From Streptomyces sp. KL109B (lineage in GTDB: Bacteria > Actinomycetota > Actinomycetes > Streptomycetales > Streptomycetaceae), in contig NZ_JASERL010000016.1 of assembly GCF_030766935.1 (NCBI RefSeq), positions 186,001 to 250,000 of the forward strand: a stretch of 64,000 nucleotides of DNA, written 5' to 3'. A model generated the notes under the pieces. The model did not search any database and had not been told where the DNA came from. It saw only the letters and a list, made by a program, of their open reading frames with translations. Each line of letters begins with the position of its first letter. The stretch's first letter is position 1. Positions 17,029 to 25,648 of the stretch are shown in pieces. A program made the translations under genes and the position numbers.

Positions 17029-18231
17029 TCAGGCGCCGCAGTCGCAGCACGAGCAGCAATCACAGCAGTCGCAGCCATCGCAGTCGCAGCAGCAATCGCA
17101 ACCGTCGCAGCCGTCCCGGCAGGCGCCCTCGCGCTTCTTGCCGGACCACGGCCCGTTGAACTCCTCGGCGCAGCACACCTGGCAGGTGCAGAAGAGCCCC
17201 GCCGCGACGGCGCAGCCGGCGAACAGCCCCCGCTTCTTGCCCTGCTTCGGGGACTTCGGCGGCTTCGGCGGCGCCCCGCCCGGGTCGTCACTCGGCGCGC
17301 CGGGGTCCGCGCCCGGCTCCGTGGTGGTGGCCTGCGTAGTGGTGGCCTCCGTAGTGGTGGCCTCCGTAGTGGTCGCGAACGCCCGGTCCACCGAGCGCCG
17401 CAGCTCGTGCGCGAGCAGCAGGTGCGCCAGCTTGTCGTCCACGAAGTCGACGTCGCGCAGCGCGAGCCGGATGCCGTGCAGGGCGTCGTCGGCGAGGCGG
17501 CGTGCCTCGTCGAGCGGGGTGCCGGTCGCGGTCAGCGGGTTCCAGGCACCGGATTCGGCGTCGGCCTCCCGGTCCTCGACGGCGTCGAGGAGGTGCGCGA
17601 GCCGCCCGAACAACCGGCCCACCTCGGCGAGCGGCTCCGCGTTGTCCGGCCGCCCGGCGAGCGTCGCGGTGTGCGCGAAGGCGGCGGCGGTCGCGGTCTC
17701 GGTCGGCTCGGTCACGGCGAGCACCGGGGTGCCGGGCCCGGCCAGCGCCTCGACCCCGGCCTGCCGTTCGACGGCGTCGACGAGGACCGCCGTGTCGAAC
17801 CCGACGTCAGTTGCGGTGCGGGCCCCGGCCCTTGTCCAGCTCGCGGCGACCTTCCGGGCGGCCGCGGCGACGGGCCTGCGCGCGAACAGTCCGTCCCGGT
17901 CGTCGACGTGGTCGCGCACCTTCGCCGACGCGAGCACCAGGGAGACGGCGGCGGCGAGCCGCGCCCCCTCGCCCTGCGCGACGGAGGCGGTGCGCATTCC
18001 CCGCAGCGGGCACGGCCCGGCCTGCCGCCGCCAGGCACCGGCATCCCCGGAGACCTCGCTCTGAGCCTCCGTCAGAACCGAGATGAGCAGGCCGTCGTAG
18101 TTGGTGACGACGCGGGCGAACTGCCCGTGGTCGCCGCGCAGCGCCAGACAGAGCCCGCAGAGGTGGGCCATCCACTGGGTCTTGAGGCTCTCGCCGAGCC
18201 GATGCGAGCAGGGCCGGACCATGCCGAACAA
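17029..18231 (-). CDS. DUF5685-like protein with an extreme cysteine-rich C-terminus
   Basis: 400 residues. The N-terminal half begins LFGMVRPCSHRLGESLKTQW and contains HLCGLCLAL, resembling the actinobacterial DUF5685 family, whose function is unknown to me. The middle is helical. A low-complexity TTTEA repeat (encoded by 15-bp units near 17325-17385) and a Pro/Lys linker come next. A short hydrophobic Cys-containing segment (AGCAVAAGLFCTCQVCC) follows, and the last about 27 residues are more than half Cys with Gly and Asp (GCDGCDCCCDCDGCDCC). The tail could bind metal or form disulfides. TTG 18231 is preceded by GGGGGAG. Transcribed away from the SepF-like gene. Confidence 0.75.
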   Translation of the reverse strand: MFGMVRPCSHRLGESLKTQWMAHLCGLCLALRGDHGQFARVVTNYDGLLISVLTEAQSEVSGDAGAWRRQAGPCPLRGMRTASVAQGEGARLAAAVSLVLASAKVRDHVDDRDGLFARRPVAAAARKVAASWTRAGARTATDVGFDTAVLVDAVERQAGVEALAGPGTPVLAVTEPTETATAAAFAHTATLAGRPDNAEPLAEVGRLFGRLAHLLDAVEDREADAESGAWNPLTATGTPLDEARRLADDALHGIRLALRDVDFVDDKLAHLLLAHELRRSVDRAFATTTEATTTEATTTQATTTEPGADPGAPSDDPGGAPPKPPKSPKQGKKRGLFAGCAVAAGLFCTCQVCCAEEFNGPWSGKKREGACRDGCDGCDCCCDCDGCDCCDCCSCCDCGA

Positions 18232-18560
18232 GATGACTCCCCCGTACGTCGAGTGACACGCCGTCAACTCGGCGGCGCCACCCCGGCATCGTATCGAGCC
18301 CTTGCGCGGCGATCTCGTTCACCCGTACGCACCCGAGGTCACCCATACGCCGTGAAGAATCATATTTCACTCACCATCAGCAGCCGTATCCCGTACAACC
18401 CTTGGAAACTCCGGGACAACGCGGGCCAGACTGTGCACCAGTACCGTCACGAAACCCCCGCGCAGCGGCTATCCCCTTGGCGCCGCGTCTGCATCATGGA
18501 CGAACATTGGGGATGCACGACATGCGGAGCGCGGTGGAACCGCTGTGAGAGGAGGCGTCC
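18232..18560. other. Divergent intergenic region, 329 bases
   Basis: Promoter space between the DUF5685-like and SepF-like genes. The middle (about 18350-18420) is AT-richer than its surroundings and contains GTGAAGAATCATATTTCAC at 18353-18371, a weak GTGAA/TTCAC dyad. AGGAGG just before 18561 is the ribosome-binding site of the SepF-like gene. No ORF or stable hairpin is evident. Confidence 0.6.
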
Positions 18561-19013
18561 ATGGGATCGGTGCGCAAGGCGAGTGCCTGGCTTGGCCTCG
18601 TCGACGACAACGATGAAGAGCGTTACTACGACGACGACTACGACGAGGGGCCCGAGCCCGCCGCCGCCGGCAACGACGCGGCCTGGGTCACGGACCCGCG
18701 CGTGAAGGTCGCCGCCGAGGAGGCCCAGGAGAAGGGCCGCCGGATCGGCACGGTGACCCCCGACAGCTTCCGGGACGCGCGGCGCATCGGCGAGATGTTC
18801 CGGGACGGCGTCCCGGTCATCATGAACCTCACGGCGATGGAGCCGGCCGACGCCAAGCGCGTGGTGGACTTCGCCGCCGGGCTCATCTTCGGCCTGCGCG
18901 GTTCGATCGACCGGGTCGCGACCCGGGTGTTCCTGCTGAGCCCCGCCGACACCGAGATCGTCTCGGGCCGTGACGCGAAGGAACCGACGGACGGTTTCTT
19001 CAATCAGAGCTGA
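18561..19013 (+). CDS. sflA: SepF-like cell division protein (SflA type)
   Basis: 150 residues. The N-terminal MGSVRKASAWLGLVDD segment resembles the amphipathic membrane-binding helix of SepF. An acidic Asp/Glu/Tyr linker (about 16-35) follows, then the SepF domain from about residue 58, with VPVIMNLTAMEPADAKRVVDFAAGL and LRGSIDRVATRVFLLSP. SepF proteins tether FtsZ to the membrane. This gene is separate from the division cluster and its neighbourhood matches, as I recall, the Streptomyces SepF-like gene sflA, reported to restrict ectopic FtsZ/DivIVA assembly. The symbol is by that analogy. AGGAGG lies 5 bases before the ATG. Confidence 0.85.
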   Translation: MGSVRKASAWLGLVDDNDEERYYDDDYDEGPEPAAAGNDAAWVTDPRVKVAAEEAQEKGRRIGTVTPDSFRDARRIGEMFRDGVPVIMNLTAMEPADAKRVVDFAAGLIFGLRGSIDRVATRVFLLSPADTEIVSGRDAKEPTDGFFNQS

Positions 19014-19044
19014 GCGGTTCGGGGCCCCGCACCCCCGAACCGCG

Positions 19045-20667
19045 TCACGCGGCGGACGACTCCGCCGGTGACGAAGCCCGCCGCGGCGCCGCGAGGTCCG
19101 CGTCGTCCGTCGCGGGCGCCTCGCACTCCATCCGCTTCGGCAGCCGCAGCGCGGCCAGCGCGCCAAGGAACAACAGGACGGCGCTGACGACGAGCGTGAC
19201 GTGCAGTCCGTGCACGAACGCCGCCCGCGCCGCCTCCCGCAGTGCGTCCCCCGCCGCGCCCCCGAGCCGCGCGGCGATCTGGTAGGCCTCTCCCAGCGAG
19301 TGCCCCGCGGCGGTCGACGTGCCGTCGGAGACGCCCGGTACGTTGCCGAGGCCGGGCGCGTACGCCGCGTTCATGACCGAGCCGAGCAGCGCGATGCCCA
19401 TGCCGGCGCCCAGTTGGTACGAGGTCTCGCCGATGGCGGCCGCGCCCCCGGCGTCGTCGGCGGGCGCCTCCGTGAGCATCGACTCGTAGGCCCCGAACAG
19501 GGTGGTCTGGAAGCCGAAGCCGAGCAGTATGAAGCCGAAGCCGAGCAGCCACGGCTTGTCCTGCTCGCCCATCGCGCAGAGCATCAGCACCGCGCAGGCG
19601 GTCAGCGCGAAGCCGGACGACACCATGGCGCGCGGGCCGAAGCGGCGCAGGTTCGCGGAGCCGATGATGCCCGCGGTCATCGCGGCGAAGGTCAGCGGCA
19701 GCATCCGCAGGCCGGTCTCAAGGGGGCTGAGGCCGAGCACCAGTTGCAGATACTGCACGGCGATCAGCTCCAGGCCGACCAGCGCGAGCATCGCGATGAC
19801 GATGCAGCCGACGGACGTGGAGAACGCGGCCCGCGAGAACAGCCGCATGTCGATGAGCGGGTGCTCGCGGCGGCGCTGGCGGCGCACGAAGAGGACGAGC
19901 AGCAGGACTCCGGCGAGGAACGGCAGGACCGCCTCGGCGTCGAGCAGGTCGCGCTTGGTGCCGAGTTCCTTGATGCCGTAGACGACGCCGAGCACGCCGA
20001 GCGCGGCGAGCAGCGCGCCGAACAGGTCCCACGGACCGTCGCTGCGCCCCTTCGACTCGGGCACCAGGACCCGGCAGAGCGGCAGCATGATCAGCATCAG
20101 CGGGATGTTGATGAGGAAGACCGAACCCCACCAGAAGTGCTCGACGAGGAAGCCGCCGAGTACGGGTCCGGTGGCGGCGCCGACCGCGGCGACCGCGGTC
20201 CACACGCCGATCGCGACGGCCCGCTCGTGCCGGTCGGGGAAGACGTCGCGCAGGATCGACAGCGTCGCGGGCATGATCATGGCGCCGCCGATGCCGAGGA
20301 TCGCGCGGGCCACGATGAGCACCTGCGCGGTGTCCGAGAACACGGCGAGCGCGGAGGCCGCGCCGAACAGGGCGTAGCCGAGCAGCAGGATCTTCCTGCG
20401 GCCGACCCGGTCGCCGAGCGTGCCGAACAGGATCAGCAGCGAGGCGCACACCAGCGGATACGCGTCACCGATCCACAGGAGCTCGACGGAGGTCGGCTTG
20501 AGGTCCTCGGTGACCGCGGGCAGCGCCACGTAGAGGATGGTCGAGTCGAGGGCGACCAGGAGGAGGCTCGTGCACAGGACGACGAGGACGACCCAACGAT
20601 TGGTGCGGGTGCCCATGGCGGCCAGGCGACCGAGCGTGCGCCCGGAGGCCGTGTTCGTCCCGGACAT
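19045..20667 (-). CDS. MFS drug exporter of the DHA2 (EmrB/QacA) 14-helix family
   Basis: 540 residues with 14 predicted membrane helices. Family motifs are ALDSTILYVALPAV in helix 1, GDRVGRRK after helix 2 and the exporter motif C GPVLGGFLVEHFWWG in helix 5. Proton-driven export of toxic or self-made compounds is the usual role; the substrate cannot be read from sequence. A Pro-rich charged tail ends the protein. GGGAGG 7 bases before ATG 20667 fixes the start. No TetR-type regulator is adjacent. Convergent with the SepF-like gene (31 bases apart). Confidence 0.92.
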   Translation of the reverse strand: MSGTNTASGRTLGRLAAMGTRTNRWVVLVVLCTSLLLVALDSTILYVALPAVTEDLKPTSVELLWIGDAYPLVCASLLILFGTLGDRVGRRKILLLGYALFGAASALAVFSDTAQVLIVARAILGIGGAMIMPATLSILRDVFPDRHERAVAIGVWTAVAAVGAATGPVLGGFLVEHFWWGSVFLINIPLMLIMLPLCRVLVPESKGRSDGPWDLFGALLAALGVLGVVYGIKELGTKRDLLDAEAVLPFLAGVLLLVLFVRRQRRREHPLIDMRLFSRAAFSTSVGCIVIAMLALVGLELIAVQYLQLVLGLSPLETGLRMLPLTFAAMTAGIIGSANLRRFGPRAMVSSGFALTACAVLMLCAMGEQDKPWLLGFGFILLGFGFQTTLFGAYESMLTEAPADDAGGAAAIGETSYQLGAGMGIALLGSVMNAAYAPGLGNVPGVSDGTSTAAGHSLGEAYQIAARLGGAAGDALREAARAAFVHGLHVTLVVSAVLLFLGALAALRLPKRMECEAPATDDADLAAPRRASSPAESSAA

Positions 20668-20898
20668 GTACGTACCTCCCAGTGGTCCTCGCGTTCGGCG
20701 GATCCTCGGGTTGGGGATGTCCCTCGGTCTCCGGCTCGGGAAGAGCGGTCTCCCGGCCCCGCGGCGAAAGGCGAGTGAGCCGTCAGCGTACGCGAGTTCT
20801 CGCCAGTCTCACGTGGCGGACCTCTCAAGCCATCCATGAGGGGGTGTGGCGTGCACCACTTGAGGGACGAAGCCCTGCTGACGGGGCGCACGGGACGG

Positions 20899-22053
20899 AT
20901 GTCGATAATCGGGTCCGTGACGGACGAGGACCACCATCCCTATCTACCCGCGCTGCGCCGAGCGGCACCCGCCCTGCTCGGATACGCGGCGGTGCGGGCG
21001 CTCGGCCTGCTCGTGCTCGCGGTGTGGAGCGCGGCGAACGGCAAGAGCGCGCACACCCTGCTCACGGCGCGCTGGGACTCGCTCTGGTACACGCGGATCG
21101 CCGAGCACGGCTACGGCTGGTCGGTGACGCTGCCCGACGGCACGGTCCACTCGAACCTCGCGTTCTTTCCGCTCCTTCCATGGCTCGAACGTTTCGGCGC
21201 GGCGGTGAGCCCGCTGTCGTACGCGGACGCGGGTCTGGCCGTGAGCCTGCTCGCCTCGCTGGCGGCGGCGTGGGGGATCTTCGCCGTGGGCGACCACCTG
21301 TACGGGAGGCGGGCGGGGGTCTGTCTCGCCGTGCTGTGGGGCGCGCTGCCCATCGGGATCGTGGCGTCGATGGCGTACAGCGAGGCGCTGTTCACGGCGC
21401 TCGCGGCGTGGGGCCTGTACGCGGTGCTGCGCCGGCACTGGGTGAGCGCGGGGCTGCTGGCCGCGCTCGCGGGGCTTACCCGGCCGATCGGGGCGGCCGT
21501 GGTGGCGGCGGTGTGGGTGGCTGCGGCGCTGTGGGTGGTGCGGGAGCGGCGGGCTTCATGGCGGCTCGTGCTCGGCGTGCTGCTGGCTCCGGCGGGCGCG
21601 GCGGCGTACGTGCTGTGGGTCGGGCGGCGGTCAGGGGGCGGGCTCTTCGGCTATCTCGACGTGCAGGCGCAGTGGGGCAACGGCTTCGACGGGGGCGCCG
21701 CCTTCGCGCGGTTCGTCGCCGACAAGTTCACGTCGCCGCTGGGCGCGCTGGCCGGGGTCGGCCTGATCGTCGGGGTCGCGCTGGTGATTTGGCTGTATGT
21801 GGCCGGGGTGCGGCAGCGGCAGCCGGTGCCGGTGCTCGTCTACACGGGCGTCATCGTCGTGCTCGCGCTGTGCGCCTCGGGGTACTTCGGCTCGAAGCCG
21901 CGGCTGCTGCTGCCCGCGTTTCCGCTGCTCCTTCCGCTCGCGGTGGCGCTCGCCCGGTGGCGTACGAGCGGTGCGGCGTGGGTACTTGGCGGTCTCGCAG
22001 CGTTGTCGGCGGTGTACGGAGCGTTCTGGCTGAACGGCTCGGGGCCGCCATGA
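20899..22053 (+). CDS. GT-C membrane glycosyltransferase, PIG-V mannosyltransferase-like
   Basis: 384 residues with about nine membrane helices. After helix 1 the loop carries RWDSLWYTRIAEHGY, then NLAFFPLLPWLER, both typical of PIG-V-like lipid-linked mannosyltransferases (GT-C fold, catalytic acid in the first outer loop, here probably the Asp of RWD). It would transfer a sugar from a polyprenyl-phosphate donor on the outer face of the membrane; the acceptor is unknown. The start is uncertain: ATG 20899 has GGGACGG before it, but ATG 20836 and GTG 20917 are open alternatives. Confidence 0.8.
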   Translation: MSIIGSVTDEDHHPYLPALRRAAPALLGYAAVRALGLLVLAVWSAANGKSAHTLLTARWDSLWYTRIAEHGYGWSVTLPDGTVHSNLAFFPLLPWLERFGAAVSPLSYADAGLAVSLLASLAAAWGIFAVGDHLYGRRAGVCLAVLWGALPIGIVASMAYSEALFTALAAWGLYAVLRRHWVSAGLLAALAGLTRPIGAAVVAAVWVAAALWVVRERRASWRLVLGVLLAPAGAAAYVLWVGRRSGGGLFGYLDVQAQWGNGFDGGAAFARFVADKFTSPLGALAGVGLIVGVALVIWLYVAGVRQRQPVPVLVYTGVIVVLALCASGYFGSKPRLLLPAFPLLLPLAVALARWRTSGAAWVLGGLAALSAVYGAFWLNGSGPP

Positions 22054-22275
22054 GCGGTGTGTGACCGGCCAATTCCACAGGGGTATCAGGTGAACGCATT
22101 TATAAGAGCCGTATAACGAGCACCACAAACGATCTCTGAATTCGGGAATCTTTCCTTCCGGTCGGCCGAAATCAAGGGAATAACCGGCCACCTGAGATCA
22201 ATCCCACATCACATCGTCATCACAAAGCCCCTGATTCGCGTCGGTCCACCTCTCGGTCGCTGTAGCGTCGATTGG

Positions 22276-23265
22276 GTGCGTACCGAACGAAACCTGACCC
22301 GTCGCCTTGAACGGGTCTTCGCCAGGCTCGACCGCGAGCCCGAACGACCGACCCATGTGGACATCCCCCACATGAGCCGGCACCGGGTCGTGCTCTTCGG
22401 CCTGACCCTGTCCTTCTACCTCACGATCGTGGTGGCGGTGGTCACCACGTCGTGGCTGGTCGCGGTCGACTGGCAGGTCATGTTCTTCCGGCCGTACCAG
22501 CAGTGGCCCGACATCCACGCCTTCCTCGACTACTGGGTGGTACTCGGCCAGCGCGGTCCGACGGCCGTGATGGTGACGGCGTGGCTGGGCTGGCGCTCCT
22601 GGCGGCAGCACACGCTGCGCCCGCTGCTGATGTTCGGCACGGCGCTGCTGCTGCTGAACGTGACGGTGGGCGCCGCCAAGTACGGCATGGGCCGCGCGGG
22701 CCCGCACTACGCGACGACCATCGGGTCGAGCGAGATGTGGCAGGGCGGCGACATATTCCCTTCGGGCCACACCGCGAACGCGGTGGTGACCTGGGGCATC
22801 CTCGCCTACCTGGCCTCCACCCCGAGGGCTCGGCGCTGGCTGTCCGCGGTCTCCGCGGTGATCTCCCTGAGCGTCGGCCTGACCACGGTCTACCTCGGTA
22901 CGCACTGGCTGAGCGACGTGCTGCTCGGCTGGGCCGCGGGCCTGCTGATCCTGCTCGCGCTGCCGTGGTTCGAGCCGCTGGTGGCGCGCGCCGAGGCGTG
23001 GATCTTCGCCTGGCGGGACCGCTGGCGCGAGCGCCGCTCCGGCGCCCGGGTGCCACGGCCGGAGGCCGATCCCGTGCCGGTCCCCGCGATGGCACCGGCC
23101 CACGCGCGCGAGTCCGTGGGCGCCACCAGATCGAGCCGCCAGCTGCTCCCCCAGGGCCCGCACACCCCGCGCGGGGAGCGCACCCCGGTCACTCCGGCGG
23201 GCAGCCGCCGCCCGCCCACGGAGAGACTCACGCGCGGGACCCCGTCGACCAGGACGGCGTCCTAG
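22276..23265 (+). CDS. PAP2 superfamily membrane phosphatase
   Basis: 329 residues. Six membrane helices carry the three PAP2 motifs: KYGMGRAGP, PSGHTAN and SVGLTTVYLGTHWLSD, with the catalytic His of the last two motifs present. Such enzymes dephosphorylate lipid phosphates (phosphatidic acid or undecaprenyl diphosphate) at the outer membrane face. The C-terminal about 90 residues are Arg/Pro-rich and probably disordered. The GTG at 22276 lacks a clear Shine-Dalgarno. Upstream bases 22054-22275 include an AT-rich stretch but no gene. A strong terminator follows at 23313. Confidence 0.9.
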   Translation: MRTERNLTRRLERVFARLDREPERPTHVDIPHMSRHRVVLFGLTLSFYLTIVVAVVTTSWLVAVDWQVMFFRPYQQWPDIHAFLDYWVVLGQRGPTAVMVTAWLGWRSWRQHTLRPLLMFGTALLLLNVTVGAAKYGMGRAGPHYATTIGSSEMWQGGDIFPSGHTANAVVTWGILAYLASTPRARRWLSAVSAVISLSVGLTTVYLGTHWLSDVLLGWAAGLLILLALPWFEPLVARAEAWIFAWRDRWRERRSGARVPRPEADPVPVPAMAPAHARESVGATRSSRQLLPQGPHTPRGERTPVTPAGSRRPPTERLTRGTPSTRTAS

Positions 23266-23312
23266 CGCGGCCACCGACGGCGGGGCACGGTACGCACAAC
23301 CAGCCCCGCACC

Positions 23313-23354
23313 GCGAAGGCCCCCGAACCCACCTGCGGGTTCGGGGGCCTTCGC
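23313..23354. terminator. Strong hairpin terminator between PAP2 and I78-like genes
   Basis: Perfect 18-bp stem (GCGAAGGCCCCCGAACCC and its complement) with a 6-base loop, between convergent genes, so it can serve both strands. Confidence 0.9.
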
Positions 23355-23380
23355 ACGTCCCGGGCGCATCCGGGAGGGGC

Positions 23381-23596
23381 TCAGCCCTTCCAGCAGCGCG
23401 TCACTCTGCCCTCGGTGACCTCGAAGTTCAGCCGGCCGCCCAGGTACTCCATGGTGATGATCGCGCCCGGCGGCAGCTGCCTGACGGTGGACCAGCCGCG
23501 GCCGCGGGCCTGCGACTCGGCGGCCTCGGCCTCCAGACCGAGGTATGCGTCCGTATTGTCCTGTGGTTCTGTCGGCGGGTCGGGAAAGGGTGCCAT
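23381..23596 (-). CDS. Small I78-family (protease inhibitor-like) protein
   Basis: 71 residues. The C-terminal half has WSTVRQLPPGAIITMEY and LNFEVTEGRVTRCW, the pattern of peptidase inhibitor family I78 (elastase inhibitor AFEI type), with a single terminal Cys. No signal peptide is visible, so it may be cytoplasmic or exported by another route. The inhibitory role is family inference only; two secreted S1E proteases are encoded 7-9 kb away. ATG 23596 is preferred; GTG 23605 is possible. Confidence 0.75.
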   Translation of the reverse strand: MAPFPDPPTEPQDNTDAYLGLEAEAAESQARGRGWSTVRQLPPGAIITMEYLGGRLNFEVTEGRVTRCWKG

Positions 23597-23934
23597 GCCG
23601 CCCACCGTAGGCCGCGCGTCACACTTTTGTCACAAGATCACGACAGTTGACTATTCGGAGTTCCTCACACGTTCGAGGGTTTTTCGCCTCTTACTCGCTT
23701 CTTACTTTCGCCGCTGTCCGGCGCCGCGTTGAATTCCGGGAGCCCGCCCGCAATTCCCCCGGAATTACGAATCCGGCGGCGTCGCGCGCGAGTTGAGGCC
23801 GCCCGGAAATTGCCTGTCCATGCCAGAAAGCGGGGCACGCCCTCTGTCGCCACGGGGGTGGACGCGAGCATCATGGCGTGAGTCCGCAGCAGGCCCGAGG
23901 CGCGCGCGAGCGAGCAGCAGCGAGGGGGCAAGCG
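23597..23934. other. Divergent intergenic region, 338 bases
   Basis: Between the I78-like gene and ctaD. It holds a 9-bp inverted repeat AATTCCGGG (23732-23740) / CCCGGAATT (23758-23766) and, on the plus strand, a TTGACT at about 23646 that could be a -35 element, without a convincing -10. GAGGGGG before 23935 is the ctaD ribosome-binding site. No ORF of interest seen. Confidence 0.55.
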
Positions 23935-25626
23935 ATGGGTACGACCGGGGTACAGGCCGGGCCTGCGTCGGTGGGGCGGCCGCGCGAGCGACGTCCGGGC
24001 CGGATCGTCGTGGACTGGCTGACCACGACCGACCACAAGAAGATCGGCCACCTCTACCTGATCACGTCGTTCGGCTTCTTCCTCGTCGGCGGGGTGATGG
24101 CGCTGCTGATGCGGGCCGAACTCGCCCGCCCCGGACTGCAGGTGCTCTCCAACGAGGAGTACAACCAGCTGTTCACGATGCACGGCACGATCATGCTGCT
24201 GCTGTTCGCGACGCCGACCTTCGCGGGCTTCGCCAACGAGATCATGCCGCTGCAGATCGGCTCGCCCGACGTCGCGTTCCCGCGCCTGAACATGTTCTCG
24301 TACTGGCTGTTCCTCTTCGGCGGGCTCATCGTGCTCGGCTCGCTCGTGGTGCCGGGCGGGGCCGCCGACTTCGGCTGGTTCGCGTACGCGCCGCTGAACA
24401 GCCTGACGCGCTCCCCCGGCATCGGCGCCGACCTGTGGATCATGGGGCTCGCGCTCGCCGGGTTCGGCACGATCCTCGGCTCGGTGAACTTCCTGACCAC
24501 GATCATCGGGATGCGGGCGCCCGGCATGACGATGTTCCGGATGCCGATCTTCACGTGGAACACGCTGTTCACGTCGATCCTCGTGCTGCTCGCCTTCCCC
24601 GTCCTCGCGGCCGCGCTGCTGTGCCTGGAGGCGGACCGGCGGTTCGGATCCGTCGTCTTCGAGGCCCAGTTCGGGGGTGCGCTGCTGTGGCAGCACCTCT
24701 TCTGGTTCTTCGGGCATCCGGAGGTCTACATCATCGCGCTGCCCTTCTTCGGGATCGTCAGCGAGATCCTGCCGGTCTTCAGCCGCAAGCCGATCTGGGG
24801 CTACACGATGCTGGTGGGCGCGACGATGGCGATCACGGGCCTGTCGGTGGTCGTGTGGGCGCACCACATGTTCACCACGGGCGGGGTGCTGCTGCCGTTC
24901 TTCTCGTTCATGACGTTCCTGATCGCGGTGCCGACCGGGGTGAAGTTCTTCAACTGGGTCGGCACGATGCTGAAGGGCTCGCTGTCGTTCGAGACGCCGA
25001 TGCTGTGGTCGATCGGCTTCCTGGTGACCTTCCTGTTCGGCGGCCTGACCGGGGTGATCCTCGCCGCGCCGCCGATGGACTTCCACGTCTCGGACTCGTA
25101 CTTCGTCGTGGCGCACTTCCACTACGTGGTGTTCGGCACGGTCGCCTTCGCCACCTTCGCCGGCTTCTACTTCTGGTGGCCGAAGCTGACGGGCAAGATG
25201 CTCGACGAGCGGCTCGGGAAGATCCACTTCTGGACGCTGTTCGTCGGCTTCCACACGACGTTCCTGGTCCAGCACTGGCTGGGCGCGGAGGGCATGCCGC
25301 GCCGGTACGCGGACTATCTCGCGGCGGACGGCTTCACGGCGCTCAACACGATCTCGTCGATGGGCGCGTTCCTGCTGGGCCTGTCCACGCTGCCGTTCCT
25401 CTACAACGTCTGGAAGACGGCGAAGTACGGGGTGAAGGTCGAGGTCGACGACCCGTGGGGGTACGGGCGTTCGCTTGAGTGGGCGACGGCCTGCCCGCCG
25501 CCCCGCCACAACTTCGTCACGCTGCCGCGGATCCGCTCCGAGTCCCCGGCGTTCGACCTGCACCACCCGGAGTTCGCGGCGTTCGAGGACCGGCCGCTGG
25601 AGTCCGGCAAACAGCAGCAGAGCTAG
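23935..25626 (+). CDS. ctaD: Cytochrome c oxidase subunit I (aa3 type), stand-alone copy
   Basis: 563 residues with 12 membrane helices. Heme and copper ligands are visible: MHGTIM (heme a), HPEVYI with the His-Tyr cross-link pair, VVWAHHMFTTG (CuB) and VAHFHYVVFG (heme a3 and a). It catalyses O2 reduction to water with proton pumping in the cytoplasmic membrane. No subunit II, III or IV gene, cytochrome c or heme A synthase gene is adjacent, so this is probably an additional ctaD copy apart from the main cta-qcr locus. ATG 23935 with GAGGGGG upstream fits the conserved N-terminus better than ATG 23878. Confidence 0.95.
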   Translation: MGTTGVQAGPASVGRPRERRPGRIVVDWLTTTDHKKIGHLYLITSFGFFLVGGVMALLMRAELARPGLQVLSNEEYNQLFTMHGTIMLLLFATPTFAGFANEIMPLQIGSPDVAFPRLNMFSYWLFLFGGLIVLGSLVVPGGAADFGWFAYAPLNSLTRSPGIGADLWIMGLALAGFGTILGSVNFLTTIIGMRAPGMTMFRMPIFTWNTLFTSILVLLAFPVLAAALLCLEADRRFGSVVFEAQFGGALLWQHLFWFFGHPEVYIIALPFFGIVSEILPVFSRKPIWGYTMLVGATMAITGLSVVVWAHHMFTTGGVLLPFFSFMTFLIAVPTGVKFFNWVGTMLKGSLSFETPMLWSIGFLVTFLFGGLTGVILAAPPMDFHVSDSYFVVAHFHYVVFGTVAFATFAGFYFWWPKLTGKMLDERLGKIHFWTLFVGFHTTFLVQHWLGAEGMPRRYADYLAADGFTALNTISSMGAFLLGLSTLPFLYNVWKTAKYGVKVEVDDPWGYGRSLEWATACPPPRHNFVTLPRIRSESPAFDLHHPEFAAFEDRPLESGKQQQS

Positions 25627-25648
25627 CGGGCCGGAGAACGGCCCTAGC
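25622..25648. terminator. Short bidirectional hairpin overlapping two convergent stop codons
   Basis: GCTAG(C)GGGCC pairs with GGCCCTAGC around a 7-base loop. The arms include the TAG stop of ctaD and the complementary stop of the convergent gene. Confidence 0.55.

Noticed and set aside
23615..23640. Second Rex-like site (TTGTGAC...GTGTGAC on minus strand)
   Set aside because: The second half is a direct, not inverted, arm, so it is not a Rex dyad.
22452..23732. 426-codon plus-strand ORF
   Set aside because: Shadow frame of the PAP2 gene; no family likeness and very skewed Arg/Pro/Gly composition.
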